A DNA stretch of 64,000 nucleotides. Source: Fibrobacterota bacterium. Its GTDB lineage: Bacteria > Fibrobacterota > Fibrobacteria > UBA11236. The position numbers were made by a program, and so were the translations under genes. The notes beneath the pieces are model-generated. The model worked only from the letters and a program-made list of their open reading frames with translations. It was not told where the DNA came from and searched no databases. The stretch spans positions 310,001-374,000 of the forward strand of contig CANKII010000001.1 in assembly GCA_947482115.1 (NCBI GenBank). Direction: 5' to 3'. Of the stretch, positions 1-8,914 are shown one piece after another (position 1 is the first letter of the stretch; each line of letters begins with the position of its first letter).

Positions 1-1154
1 TGGCTTCGCAAGGCGGACGTCAGGCTGTGGAATTGCAAGTGGAAAGTCTGGAAATTCTCGGTGAATCCGATCCGCTGAAATATCCCATCGCCAAACAAAA
101 GATGACTTACGAGCATTTGCGCGAGTTCACGCATTTGCGCGCGCGCACCAACACCTTCGGAGCGCTGGCGCGTTTGCGCGATGTGCTGGCGCAATCCATT
201 CACGAGTTTTTTCACCAGCGCGGTTTCATCTGGGTGCATACACCCATCATCACGGCGAATGATTGTGAAGGTGCTGGCAAGGCATTTCAAGTGACGACGA
301 TTGATTTGGCAAAACTCGCTGCATCCGGCAAAGCTCCGGATTTTACGCAGGACTTTTTCGGTGAACCCGTGAATCTCACCGTGTCCGGTCAGCTCGAAGG
401 TGAGGCTTATGCGTTGAGCCTCGGTGATGTGTACACCTTTGGCCCGACGTTTCGTGCGGAAAATTCCAACACGTCGCGGCATCTTGCCGAGTTTTGGATG
501 GTGGAACCTGAAATGGCCTTTGCGGATCTGGAAGACGATATGGACTTGGCCGAAGCCTTCCTTAAACATCTCTGCCGCGCGGCCTTGGAGCAATGTCCGC
601 GAGAAATGGAATTCTTCCGCGAGCGCGTGGATGCTGGCGTAATCGACCGCGTGAAGAATGTGGTCGAAAGCCCGTTCACTCGGTTAACCTATACCGAAGC
701 GGTGGAAAAATTAAAATCGAGCGGGGAAACGTTTCAGTATCCGGTGGAGTGGGGAAGTGATCTGCAATCAGAACACGAACGCTGGTTGACGGAAAAAGTT
801 TATCAAGGTCCCGTGATTCTGACGGATTATCCGAAGGAAATCAAAGCCTTTTACATGAAAGTCAGCGACGATGGCCGCACCGTGCGGGCCATGGACGTTC
901 TTGTCCCGCATATCGGTGAAATCATCGGCGGGGCGCAGCGCGAAGATCGCATCGATGTGCTAACCTCGCGGATTCAGGAGATGGGACTCAGCGTGGAAAG
1001 CCTGAGCTGGTATCTGGATCTGCGCCGCTTCGGCGGCGTTCCGCATGCAGGATTTGGTTTGGGATTTGAACGGTTGGTTCAGTTTGTTTCGGGGATGGGA
1101 AACATCAGGGATGTCATTCCGTTTCCCAGAACACCTGGGCACGCAGGGATTTAA
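1..1154 (+). CDS. asnS: Asparaginyl-tRNA synthetase, 5'-truncated by window start
   Basis: Class II aminoacyl-tRNA synthetase that charges tRNA-Asn in the cytoplasm. The frame is open to the left edge, so the N-terminal anticodon-binding OB fold is mostly outside the window and the GTG at 27 is not the true start. Visible are class II motif 2 (FRAENSNTSRHLAEFWMVEPE), the flipping-loop region and the C-terminal motif 3 (GFGLGFERLVQFVSGMGNIRD), followed by the ending FPRTPGHAGI, which is close to the usual AsnRS end. The glutamate-rich pattern after motif 2 and the pairing of GEIIGGAQRE with YLDLRRFGGVPHAGFG fit AsnRS better than AspRS. Known family, high confidence. Confidence 0.95.
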   Translation, partial: ASQGGRQAVELQVESLEILGESDPLKYPIAKQKMTYEHLREFTHLRARTNTFGALARLRDVLAQSIHEFFHQRGFIWVHTPIITANDCEGAGKAFQVTTIDLAKLAASGKAPDFTQDFFGEPVNLTVSGQLEGEAYALSLGDVYTFGPTFRAENSNTSRHLAEFWMVEPEMAFADLEDDMDLAEAFLKHLCRAALEQCPREMEFFRERVDAGVIDRVKNVVESPFTRLTYTEAVEKLKSSGETFQYPVEWGSDLQSEHERWLTEKVYQGPVILTDYPKEIKAFYMKVSDDGRTVRAMDVLVPHIGEIIGGAQREDRIDVLTSRIQEMGLSVESLSWYLDLRRFGGVPHAGFGLGFERLVQFVSGMGNIRDVIPFPRTPGHAGI

Positions 1155-1169
1155 TAGTATCAAATGATG

Positions 1170-1290
1170 CTACCAAAATTTGATATGAGTTTTTTTGAAA
1201 TTGGTTTCAAATGTTTCCGGTGGCATATAGCCAAGCGGACTGTGTGGCCGAACAGTATTGTAAAACTGACAATTTAAACTGGGCCCGTTT
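1170..1290 (-). pseudogene. IS3-family transposase (OrfB) C-terminal remnant
   Basis: Read on the minus strand, this short stretch encodes QFYNTVRPHSPLGYMPPE followed by TFETNFKKTHIKFW and a TAG stop. The YNxxRPHSxLGYxxP pattern is the conserved C-terminal end of IS3-family integrase-type transposases. Only about 35 to 40 codons remain in frame; an in-frame TGA interrupts the reading upstream, and a second frame nearby (QLRLTDWIGKTGPV) also looks transposase-like, which suggests frameshift decay. An 8-bp inverted repeat (1158-1165 and 1178-1185) lies at its end. No transposase catalytic core is left, so this is a dead remnant between asnS and the radical SAM gene. Confidence 0.75.
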
Positions 1291-1363
1291 TCCCAATCCA
1301 ATCAGTTAGGCGCAGTTGCAAGTCGTATTTTTCGCATCGCCTTGAACAGGAACGGGGGAAAAC

Positions 1364-2677
1364 ATGATTGCTGAAAAAATCGAAGAAAATGGTTCTTTAT
1401 CTGATTTATATAATCTTGCCGAAAAGGTCGTGCATAAAGGCAAAGAGACGGATTTGGGTGAGTTCATTGACTACAGTATTCCCGGGCCCGATAAGGAATT
1501 TCTCTACAGGTTTCCGTGGAGCATCAATGACAATCCGGTCGGTTGGGTCGAAATAACCGACAAGTGCAACATTTATTGCAAGGGTTGTTACCGTAACCGG
1601 ATGGATGGCCACAAAAGCCTGCAGGACATCAAAACCGAAATCGATTTCATGAAAAAATGGCGAAAGGTTGATGCCGTCTATATCGCGGGCGGCGAGCCGC
1701 TGATCCACCCCGACATCGTCGAAATAGTGAAATATATCGATTCCATTAAATTAAAGCCGACCATCATATCCAATGGACAGGCATTGACCGAAAACATGCT
1801 GCGGGATTTGAAAACGGCAGGCTTGACGGAAATCAGCTTTCATGTCGATTCCGGTCAGATAAGGAAGGGCTGGACGGGAAAAGACGAAGTCGAATTGATC
1901 CAATTGCGACAAAAGTTCGCCGACTTGCACCACAAAGTGGGAGGCGTCAAAAGCAACTTTAATATGACGATTTCAAAGAGAAATGTGGAGGACGTTCCAA
2001 AAACAGTTCAGTGGGTTCTCGACAACCGTGGAAAAGTCACCGGACTAACCATCATAACCCTCAGAGGCGGCATGCTCAGGGAGGGCGTTGATTTTTTTGC
2101 CAACGGGCAGAAAGTCGAACCTTCTCAGAAGGACTTGGGATACCTGTCAAACGAGGATATCAGCGCTTCCTACCTCAAATCTCATGACGTGTTCCGTTTA
2201 TTGAAAACACATTTCAAAGATTATGATGCGGGCGCTTATTTGGGCGGAACCCAAAGCCATACTTCCATTAAGTGGCTGGTGGGGCTGGCGTTGTGTTCCG
2301 GCAATAAAATCGTCGGGTCGGTTGGCCCTGCGGGCATGGAACTTTTCCAATCAGGGCATCATTGGTTTAAAGGCAATTATTCAGTCGGAAGCAAAGCCCC
2401 CGTCGGAAGGTCGGTTTTTTTACTGGCGTTGGTTGATAAAAATGTCAGAAAAGTGTTTTGGAAATTTCTGTTGCAGCCCTGGCTGTTCTTCAGAAAATTT
2501 TATGGTGTTTCCCTGGCAATCATCCAACCTCCCGATATCTTACCTAACGGCACCATTGAAATGTGCGACAGTTGCCCGGACCTCACTTTATATAAAGGCG
2601 AACTGGTCAATTCATGCCGCCTCGATGAAGTCAGATTATATGGCAGCTTAATCAGCAGAATAGTCGTCAAAAATTGA
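1364..2677 (+). CDS. Radical SAM protein with C-terminal cysteine cluster
   Basis: Predicted radical SAM enzyme of 437 residues. The cluster motif CNIYCKGC (CxxxCxxC, about residues 68-75) binds the SAM-cleaving [4Fe-4S] cluster, and GGEP (about residue 110) is the SAM-contacting motif. A C-terminal set of cysteines (MCDSCPD, then NSC about 15 residues on) resembles the auxiliary-cluster region of SPASM or twitch-type enzymes, but is shorter. A hydrophobic stretch near residues 355-385 could be membrane-associated. No precursor peptide or partner gene is next to it: upstream is an IS3 remnant, and downstream the next gene is convergent. The substrate cannot be named. A GGGGGAAAAC purine stretch precedes the ATG. 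Confidence 0.85.
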   Translation: MIAEKIEENGSLSDLYNLAEKVVHKGKETDLGEFIDYSIPGPDKEFLYRFPWSINDNPVGWVEITDKCNIYCKGCYRNRMDGHKSLQDIKTEIDFMKKWRKVDAVYIAGGEPLIHPDIVEIVKYIDSIKLKPTIISNGQALTENMLRDLKTAGLTEISFHVDSGQIRKGWTGKDEVELIQLRQKFADLHHKVGGVKSNFNMTISKRNVEDVPKTVQWVLDNRGKVTGLTIITLRGGMLREGVDFFANGQKVEPSQKDLGYLSNEDISASYLKSHDVFRLLKTHFKDYDAGAYLGGTQSHTSIKWLVGLALCSGNKIVGSVGPAGMELFQSGHHWFKGNYSVGSKAPVGRSVFLLALVDKNVRKVFWKFLLQPWLFFRKFYGVSLAIIQPPDILPNGTIEMCDSCPDLTLYKGELVNSCRLDEVRLYGSLISRIVVKN

Positions 2678-2747
2678 TCGAAAGGTAAAGCGACGGCCCG
2701 GGCCGGTATGATATCAATGGAAGCAAAGTTGATGAGTAGGGTTTGAC

Positions 2748-4298
2748 TTACTTCCGAACCGAATTCGGAAGCGGAATGGATTTGCCCCGCAGATCTCGCG
2801 TTTCATTTCCAAATGGAAAAAGAATCAATCCATTCGGATTTCCCTGATTCAGCAGAAGTCGGGAACCTGTTCCATTCATTCTCATGTAAATGAAAGTCGG
2901 TGTGGAGACATGCACCACGTAGGTGTTGATGGATTGCGCCATCGCAGTCACCGTTAATGTCTTCGTCGTAATGGCAATGTCCGTCAGCTTCACCAGATCT
3001 TCATTCGGTGATGTCCGATACGCCGAAGCGGTGGCGGGCAAAGTGTTGAACCGCGAAAGATCCACCACATAATTCCGGCTCGTTGTTTGTGAATTCAAAA
3101 TCACCACCACCAAATTTCCCGTGCTGGGAACCAGCGCAGCCAAGGTGCTGTCCTTGTCACTGTCAATGATTTGCGAACCGGGCCGAATGAAGCGGCTGAA
3201 GCCCGCATGCATGTAAAACCGTTTGTTGGGAACCGCCGTCTGGGCCGTGTAATTCGGTGTGATGGAACCCCACACACCGCCGTCCAGCACCTGCCAGTCC
3301 AGCCATGCATTCGATTTCATCTCCTTGATGTCGCGGATGATCACATCTGCCATCCACAGACTGACGGCCATCTGGTTGCCACCCGGCCACGTGAGCGGCC
3401 CGGACTCCGACTGCCACAGGCGCTTCGCTTTTTGTGTTCCTATCGCACCATAAGCCGCGCGACTGGTTTTGCCATTGTAGGAATGAACATTCATTTGGGA
3501 CACGAAGGACAATGCCGTGTCGTCATATTTTCCGATTCCAGTCACAGCGTCCGCGATGGAATTCTCATCCGCCGCCGCGATGGTGGTGGCGCTCAGCCCT
3601 TTGGTTTGCAGCGAACGGCCCAGAATCTTCACCATGCTGTTCTGCTCGTTCTTGAATCCACAACCTTCCTGATTGTTGTTGATCGTCCACCAACCCGCAG
3701 AAGGTTCGTTGAAGGGTTCCAAGGTGCGAAAGGAAACTCCCCAACTATCCCGAAAATGCTTCACCACTTCGGTGAGATAATCCGCGAAGGCATTGAAGTA
3801 AGTGGGTTTCAGATTGTCCGCACCACTGGTATTGCCGGCCGCGCAACCACTAATCGTCATCCACCACGGCGGTGAATTGGAAAACGCTTCCCAGATGACA
3901 GGTCTTCCTTTGGCCACAATGCTGGTGACGATGTTACGCTGATACAGATCTGCAGTCCAATCGTAGGCTCCGGCTTCCGTGGCTTTATAACCCGGCACGT
4001 CCCCGTATTGGCGCATGTGATTATGACCGGGTTGATCACCGCCGCCGATGTTGTACCGGAAAATATTATAGCCCAATCCTGTGGAAGTATCCACCAGCAG
4101 ATCCACCACATGACCGTAATTGGCGGCGCTCCAGCGGCCCACCCCGTGGGCCCACCAGCAAAGACTCATGCCCCAGCCTTCAAAATTCTGACGTGGTTTA
4201 TTCGGATCGACAATGACCGTGGTTTGAGCTTGTGCAGAAACCATGGCGAAAAGAACGGCAATGAATGCCCAGCGTTTCATAAGCGATAAACCTAGCAT
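2748..4298 (-). CDS. Secreted GH30-family glycoside hydrolase
   Basis: Secreted retaining glycosidase of the GH30 clan-A type, 516 residues. After a signal peptide (to about residue 24, SAQA) come the family signatures FEGWGMSLCWWA, FRYNIGGG, and SNSPPWWMT. The acid/base glutamate is in EPFNEP (about E198) and the nucleophile in WQSESG (about E298); a C-terminal beta-sandwich follows. This pattern resembles GH30 endo-beta-1,6-galactanases, but the exact substrate is an inference. It is the last gene of a minus-strand operon: its Shine-Dalgarno AAGGAG, 8 nt before the ATG, lies in the final codons of the lyase gene, which implies translational coupling. A second ATG six codons in would also give a signal peptide. 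Confidence 0.88.
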   Translation of the reverse strand: MLGLSLMKRWAFIAVLFAMVSAQAQTTVIVDPNKPRQNFEGWGMSLCWWAHGVGRWSAANYGHVVDLLVDTSTGLGYNIFRYNIGGGDQPGHNHMRQYGDVPGYKATEAGAYDWTADLYQRNIVTSIVAKGRPVIWEAFSNSPPWWMTISGCAAGNTSGADNLKPTYFNAFADYLTEVVKHFRDSWGVSFRTLEPFNEPSAGWWTINNNQEGCGFKNEQNSMVKILGRSLQTKGLSATTIAAADENSIADAVTGIGKYDDTALSFVSQMNVHSYNGKTSRAAYGAIGTQKAKRLWQSESGPLTWPGGNQMAVSLWMADVIIRDIKEMKSNAWLDWQVLDGGVWGSITPNYTAQTAVPNKRFYMHAGFSRFIRPGSQIIDSDKDSTLAALVPSTGNLVVVILNSQTTSRNYVVDLSRFNTLPATASAYRTSPNEDLVKLTDIAITTKTLTVTAMAQSINTYVVHVSTPTFIYMRMNGTGSRLLLNQGNPNGLILFPFGNETRDLRGKSIPLPNSVRK

Positions 4299-4302
4299 CC
4301 GC

Positions 4303-5640
4303 TCATCTCCTTAAGAGTAGAGGAACTTCGCCGGGAACCGTTAACACATAAATCTCCGAACCTTCCCATTGAAGATGCCCGATTTCCCCTAAAATGTTGG
4401 GAGCGAAAATTCTTGATGGATCGATAAACAGGCGTTTTTTGGGTTGGCGTGAAACTTGGAATATGGGTGTCGCTTCGGGAAGCGTGAAAGTCAAAGTTCC
4501 ATAGCCCAGTTGATCGTACCCTCCGCTGTTGTGTTCATAATCTCCGCCACCACCTTCTGGACGGGCTAAAGCCGCATAGGCTTGGCTGTTGGGCGCGGCC
4601 AAACCCTTGCGATTCACATAATGGTTGTAAACCAATTCCCATTCAGGACGCAACCCACCACGTCCTGAATCGGAGATCACTGTCTGATTCAGATTGTCGC
4701 AATTGTTGTACGCCGTATACGGCACCGATTTCCCGAGATTGAATTGGGCGACGTATTCTGCACCTTTCAAAAAGCGGTTGCTGTCATATCCGTATAAATC
4801 ATCGCCCTGATTCCACGCCATCTCACAGAAAGGGCCCATCAAAGCCGGGCCCAACAAGGCATGTCCTTGATCCCTTCCGCTTTCCTGCCATTGCCCCAAA
4901 CTTCCCGGATGGAGAACCCACACGGCGTTGGCAATGGCTCCCATGCCGCCACCGGTTTTGAAATAGTTGACGACCTCATTGTAAATCGATCGGTTGTCGG
5001 AAAGAATTCCAATGCTGATCATGGAGGCCATGTTGCTGAGATCCCAATTCGCCCAATAATGGCTGATGCAAGCGCCGTTGTGATTGGTGAGAAAGGCATG
5101 GTTCATGGGATAGAAGACTGTGATCATCATGTTTTGGAAACGGATGAAATCAGCTGCAGCCCATCCCGAATAACTGCGCATTAATTCGGCGGCATTGGCC
5201 ATTTGATATCCGTATATACCCGATGCAAGATATTTGTCCGAGGTACCGTTGATGACTTTTAAGGTTGAAGACCAGGCATTCAAAACTCGAATAGCAGCAT
5301 CTGCATAGGCAGCATTGCCCGAAATATGCCAGCGCAGCGCGAGAGCATAAGCCGCTGCGGCGTCATTGTACAACCGGGAATAATTCTCCGGGGTCCCGGT
5401 TCCACGATACACCGTGTCTACCGGTCTTGCGGTATAGGTACTGGCGGAGTGCGAATTGGCCGTCAATTTGTTCCAACCGGAAAGCCAGGGTTGGGCGCTC
5501 GCATTGACTTGTATGCGCATGCGATCGATATCCGATTGCTTGTGAAGCATGCCGGGATGAACGAAGGTTTGTGTTTGCGCAGAAAGAAAAAGCAGGAACA
5601 CAGGTATAAGTCCCCGTATTCCCGAATTAACCTTCCGCAT
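4303..5640 (-). CDS. Secreted alginate-lyase-family polysaccharide lyase
   Basis: 445-residue secreted protein of the alginate lyase (alpha/alpha-toroid) superfamily. A signal peptide covers about residues 1-24. The catalytic-site signature is recognisable as NHNGACISHYWANWD (about 186-200, Asn/His pair) and ESGRDQGH (about 253-260), with aromatic-rich helices between. The family eliminates uronic-acid polysaccharides such as alginate; the substrate here is inferred only. Its start overlaps the end of the RND exporter gene by 14 bp and the GH30 gene follows after 4 bp, so the three are almost certainly one transcript for degrading an external polysaccharide. Confidence 0.83.
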   Translation of the reverse strand: MRKVNSGIRGLIPVFLLFLSAQTQTFVHPGMLHKQSDIDRMRIQVNASAQPWLSGWNKLTANSHSASTYTARPVDTVYRGTGTPENYSRLYNDAAAAYALALRWHISGNAAYADAAIRVLNAWSSTLKVINGTSDKYLASGIYGYQMANAAELMRSYSGWAAADFIRFQNMMITVFYPMNHAFLTNHNGACISHYWANWDLSNMASMISIGILSDNRSIYNEVVNYFKTGGGMGAIANAVWVLHPGSLGQWQESGRDQGHALLGPALMGPFCEMAWNQGDDLYGYDSNRFLKGAEYVAQFNLGKSVPYTAYNNCDNLNQTVISDSGRGGLRPEWELVYNHYVNRKGLAAPNSQAYAALARPEGGGGDYEHNSGGYDQLGYGTLTFTLPEATPIFQVSRQPKKRLFIDPSRIFAPNILGEIGHLQWEGSEIYVLTVPGEVPLLLRR

Positions 5641-8029
5641 TTTCCTTCCTCAACCGTTTCGCCTCCCAAATTCCAAAGCCCCCACCAATCAACAAGACGG
5701 AAGAAAGCAGACTGAATGCAAGTCCCAAAATTGCAACAAGCCCCAAAGATGCCAGACCGCGGTGATCCGCGAACATCATGGGAATGAAGCCGGCTGCACC
5801 GACCATGGTGGTGACAATTGAGACCCGACCTGTGCGGCGGAATACGAAGGGCAGGGAACCACGGCCTTCTTCTTCATATCGATGATGCAGATGCAAGGTA
5901 TGGATGGTGGCATAAGCCATGGCCAATGGAAATGCGATCAGGTTATATGGATTGATCTTTAGATGCAACCACTTCATAGCACCCAACATCCAAATCAAAG
6001 TCATTAACACGGGCAAGAGCAGCATTACGGCGCCCCGCAGGGATCGAACCGTCAGGAGTAACATCAGGAAGATGGCCAGTACTCCAAGGAAGGCGGCCTT
6101 GCGCGCTTCCGGCACCATTCGCGCCACGAGGTCGCCATACACCACCGGCCAACCTCCGGCATGATAGACCCGATTCGGACCCAGATTCACCGAACGGACC
6201 TGATTTGCGAAACGAAGCGAGTTGACGCCTTCCTTTGGATCGCGAACCGGAAAGACATAGGTGAACACCCCGGGTGTTTCATCCCGGCCCAAAAACTTCT
6301 GCCGGTAGCCGGAAGGCAGGTCACGAATATCAAGGGGGCGTGTGGGCCAGTTCTGGGTGAGCTTGATCAAGTTGGATCGCAACGGTTCCCGTGCCTTTTT
6401 TAAAACGGCAGGAGTAATGGAACGCCTCAAACGATCGGTAATGCGTAATTTTTCATCCTGATCCGCAGGAAGCAAGTCGCGCAAAGTCGTCACTGCCTCG
6501 ATGGCATTATTCGAATCCTGTGCGGCATGGATGCGCAATCGTTCTGCAACCGCTTCGGCCTCCATGGAACTGGTGGTCAAAAACACCGCTGGGTTTCCAA
6601 GTTCTTCATCGGCCGCCAAAAGCAGGCTGTCCGCTTTGTGGCTTTGATCGTCCGGAAAACCCAGCGCCGTAAAATCATATTGAAAACGCCATTGCGGTCC
6701 GCGAAGCAGCAATACTGCGCTGATTAAGAATGCCGCCCATAAAAATTGACGGCGATATCGAAATGGCCGTGTGGCTGCGCTTTTGATATTGAAAAGACGA
6801 TGACCCATGGGATTCAGCAGACCGACGGGTTCCACCAGTCGCAACAAGCTGGGAAATACCGCCAGCACCGCAACCAAGGTGCATACCATGCCTATTCCTG
6901 CCATCAATCCAAAATCGCCAAGCGCGCGGAAATCTGTGGTGAGAAAGGTCAGGAAGGCGATGGACAGGGAGAGTAACCCTGCAGCGATGGCGGGTCCCGT
7001 TTCGAGTGTAATCGTCTCAAAGGCCACTGGTGCGCTCAACTGCTTGCGCCGTTCCTCAGCGTATCGCGCGAGCAAATGAATGGCACCGCTCAGCCCCAAG
7101 CCCACCAATAGCAGCCCTAATGGCGTGGTGATGATTCCCAACGGACCTAGCCAGCGCTGGGTCAATGCCAGCGTCCACACAACCGCCATACCCACGGGAA
7201 GGATTGCCAACAAAGCACCCACGGGAAAGCGCAGGAAATTGATCAAGAGTAACAGACCGGAAAGGATTAAAGCTGCGCGTGTCGTCCGCAATACGCTGGT
7301 AAACAGCCTGCCTTCATTTTGAATGTTGCGCACCACGTCGCCGCTGTAGAGAATTTCCACACTATCGGAACCGTGGGAAATAGAGGAGGAGAGAACCTGC
7401 ACTTTGCGGAGAAATTCACGGCATGCGTGGATGTCGGTTACGTCGAAGGCCGGATAAATACGCAGGACAAGAGTGGTCGAATCCACCGAGCCGTGCAAAT
7501 CCTTGAACCGGGAGAAATATTTCGCCTCCAAATCCTCGAAGCTGGTGGCGTCGAAAGCGCTGTCCTTTTCCGCACCGCTCAGCAAATCCAGAATCAGGGG
7601 ATTGTTTTTGGTACGGTTGATCCAGAAACCGGTTTCCACCCGTCTTTCCACCTCACGTAAATCGGAGAGGGAGATATACAGCAACTTGTGTTGACGATAA
7701 AAGTCCGCCTCGGTGCGATACTCCAGAAAATTGACATCGGGATTGGATTTGAGACGATGTGCAAGCGTCTCGACAGTCGCCAAATTTTTCCGGGAATTCG
7801 GGGAGTGAACCACCACCGCCAAATGCCCGGCACTGCCAAACTTGTGCCCAAAACTTTTCCAGGCTTTGACACTTTCCCATTCAGGAGGAAGGATGTCCAC
7901 GATGGAAGCGCGGACTTGGATGTGCTGAAGCGGGATGAACGCCAATAAGGTGGCAAGACAAGCCCCGGAAAAAAGCCAGCCGGGTTTCTGTTGCAACCAG
8001 TGAAAGAATTTGCAAAGGGACGTAAACAC
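5627..8029 (-). CDS. RND/MMPL-family membrane exporter
   Basis: 800-residue inner-membrane protein with the two-fold MMPL/HpnN-type RND layout: one N-terminal helix, a large periplasmic domain (about residues 40-240), a block of five helices (about 245-400), a further helix at about 425, a second periplasmic domain, and a second helix block (about 640-790). Such single-gene RND proteins export lipids, hopanoids or other hydrophobic cargo using the proton gradient. It heads a coupled operon with a secreted polysaccharide lyase and a GH30 enzyme. Whether it exports them (unlikely, as both have signal peptides), handles a lipid or builds an envelope component is unknown. It is divergent from the HAD gene with only 29 bp between. 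Confidence 0.85.
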   Translation of the reverse strand: MFTSLCKFFHWLQQKPGWLFSGACLATLLAFIPLQHIQVRASIVDILPPEWESVKAWKSFGHKFGSAGHLAVVVHSPNSRKNLATVETLAHRLKSNPDVNFLEYRTEADFYRQHKLLYISLSDLREVERRVETGFWINRTKNNPLILDLLSGAEKDSAFDATSFEDLEAKYFSRFKDLHGSVDSTTLVLRIYPAFDVTDIHACREFLRKVQVLSSSISHGSDSVEILYSGDVVRNIQNEGRLFTSVLRTTRAALILSGLLLLINFLRFPVGALLAILPVGMAVVWTLALTQRWLGPLGIITTPLGLLLVGLGLSGAIHLLARYAEERRKQLSAPVAFETITLETGPAIAAGLLSLSIAFLTFLTTDFRALGDFGLMAGIGMVCTLVAVLAVFPSLLRLVEPVGLLNPMGHRLFNIKSAATRPFRYRRQFLWAAFLISAVLLLRGPQWRFQYDFTALGFPDDQSHKADSLLLAADEELGNPAVFLTTSSMEAEAVAERLRIHAAQDSNNAIEAVTTLRDLLPADQDEKLRITDRLRRSITPAVLKKAREPLRSNLIKLTQNWPTRPLDIRDLPSGYRQKFLGRDETPGVFTYVFPVRDPKEGVNSLRFANQVRSVNLGPNRVYHAGGWPVVYGDLVARMVPEARKAAFLGVLAIFLMLLLTVRSLRGAVMLLLPVLMTLIWMLGAMKWLHLKINPYNLIAFPLAMAYATIHTLHLHHRYEEEGRGSLPFVFRRTGRVSIVTTMVGAAGFIPMMFADHRGLASLGLVAILGLAFSLLSSVLLIGGGFGIWEAKRLRKENAEG

Positions 8030-8058
8030 GATGAGGGTAATTTAAGTTCTAAGGCATC

Positions 8059-8889
8059 ATGCGCAGGAGTATTCACGTTTTTGACCTGGATGACACGCTA
8101 ATCCGCACGGAGGCCAAAGTCCGGGTACTGGATTCTGAGGGTCGAAAATTGAGGTCATTAACCCCGGCCGATTTTACCACTTACAAGCTGCAAACCGGGG
8201 AAAGCTTCGATTTCAGGGACTTTTCAGACGTAGGCATCCTCTCACGTGGTATTGTCCTCAAATACACCCGTGACATCATCGAAACCATCATGCATCACGG
8301 AACCGAAAGCGATTTTGGAATTCTGACTGCGCGGGGAGACAAGCGACTGCACGCCCCTTTTCTCATCCGGTTGTTTGCGGCCCTGTTCGGAATCCGACTG
8401 AAGAATGCCCTCATCTTTGCCCTGTCCGACGATCGTTTTTTGCGCCACAAGGAGAAATCGGATCTACCCGAACCTTTTCAGGGGAAGCGCTTCACCCAAC
8501 TCGGCATTCCCGAGCGCAAGGCTCTCGTGATCGCGCAAGATCTTGTCAGCCGGGGTTATAACGATATTTCCCTGTACGATGACAGCCGGGAAAACCTCAA
8601 CGCCTTCAAGATCATTTGCAAAGCGTTTCCTGAGATCGTTTACAAGTCTCATTTCATCGATCCGACCTGGAAAGTGCGACTGGAAGAATTCAAAGTGTCC
8701 GAACTTCGACAAAAAACCCTGACCAGCGGGAGAAAATCCGCCGAATTAATCCTTGAAAATCATTCCCGTTCCGGGAAGGATCCCGAAGCCGGTTTAAAGA
8801 TTTTGGATGAGGGTGGGGAAGTGTCTTTGGGACGGGGAGTGTTACTGCGGAAAGACGGTTCGAGGTTCCTCCTCGCCAAGGCAGATTGA
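8059..8889 (+). CDS. HAD-superfamily phosphatase-like protein
   Basis: 276-residue cytoplasmic protein of the haloacid dehalogenase superfamily. Motif I is FDLDDTLIRT (about residues 8-17, nucleophile Asp and acid/base Asp), motif II Thr is in GILTARGD (about 94), a Lys lies in ERKALVI (about 155), and motif IV is LYDDSREN (about 172). All catalytic residues are kept, so it is probably an active phosphohydrolase; the substrate is unknown. The C-terminal 60 residues (from about 215) are charged and carry no recognised domain. It precedes a glycosyltransferase gene by 25 bp and may share its transcript. Confidence 0.8.
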   Translation: MRRSIHVFDLDDTLIRTEAKVRVLDSEGRKLRSLTPADFTTYKLQTGESFDFRDFSDVGILSRGIVLKYTRDIIETIMHHGTESDFGILTARGDKRLHAPFLIRLFAALFGIRLKNALIFALSDDRFLRHKEKSDLPEPFQGKRFTQLGIPERKALVIAQDLVSRGYNDISLYDDSRENLNAFKIICKAFPEIVYKSHFIDPTWKVRLEEFKVSELRQKTLTSGRKSAELILENHSRSGKDPEAGLKILDEGGEVSLGRGVLLRKDGSRFLLAKAD

Positions 8890-8914
8890 ACGGCTACATT
8901 GTGTTTTATTCATC

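Noticed and set aside
2694-2705. CGGCCCGGGCCG palindrome between the radical SAM and GH30 genes
   Set aside because: Short, no loop and no T-run; a chance GC-rich palindrome in a 70-bp gap is likely.
3171-3875. A 234-codon open frame opposite the GH30 gene
   Set aside because: The minus strand has clear GH30 catalytic motifs through this stretch, so this is a shadow.
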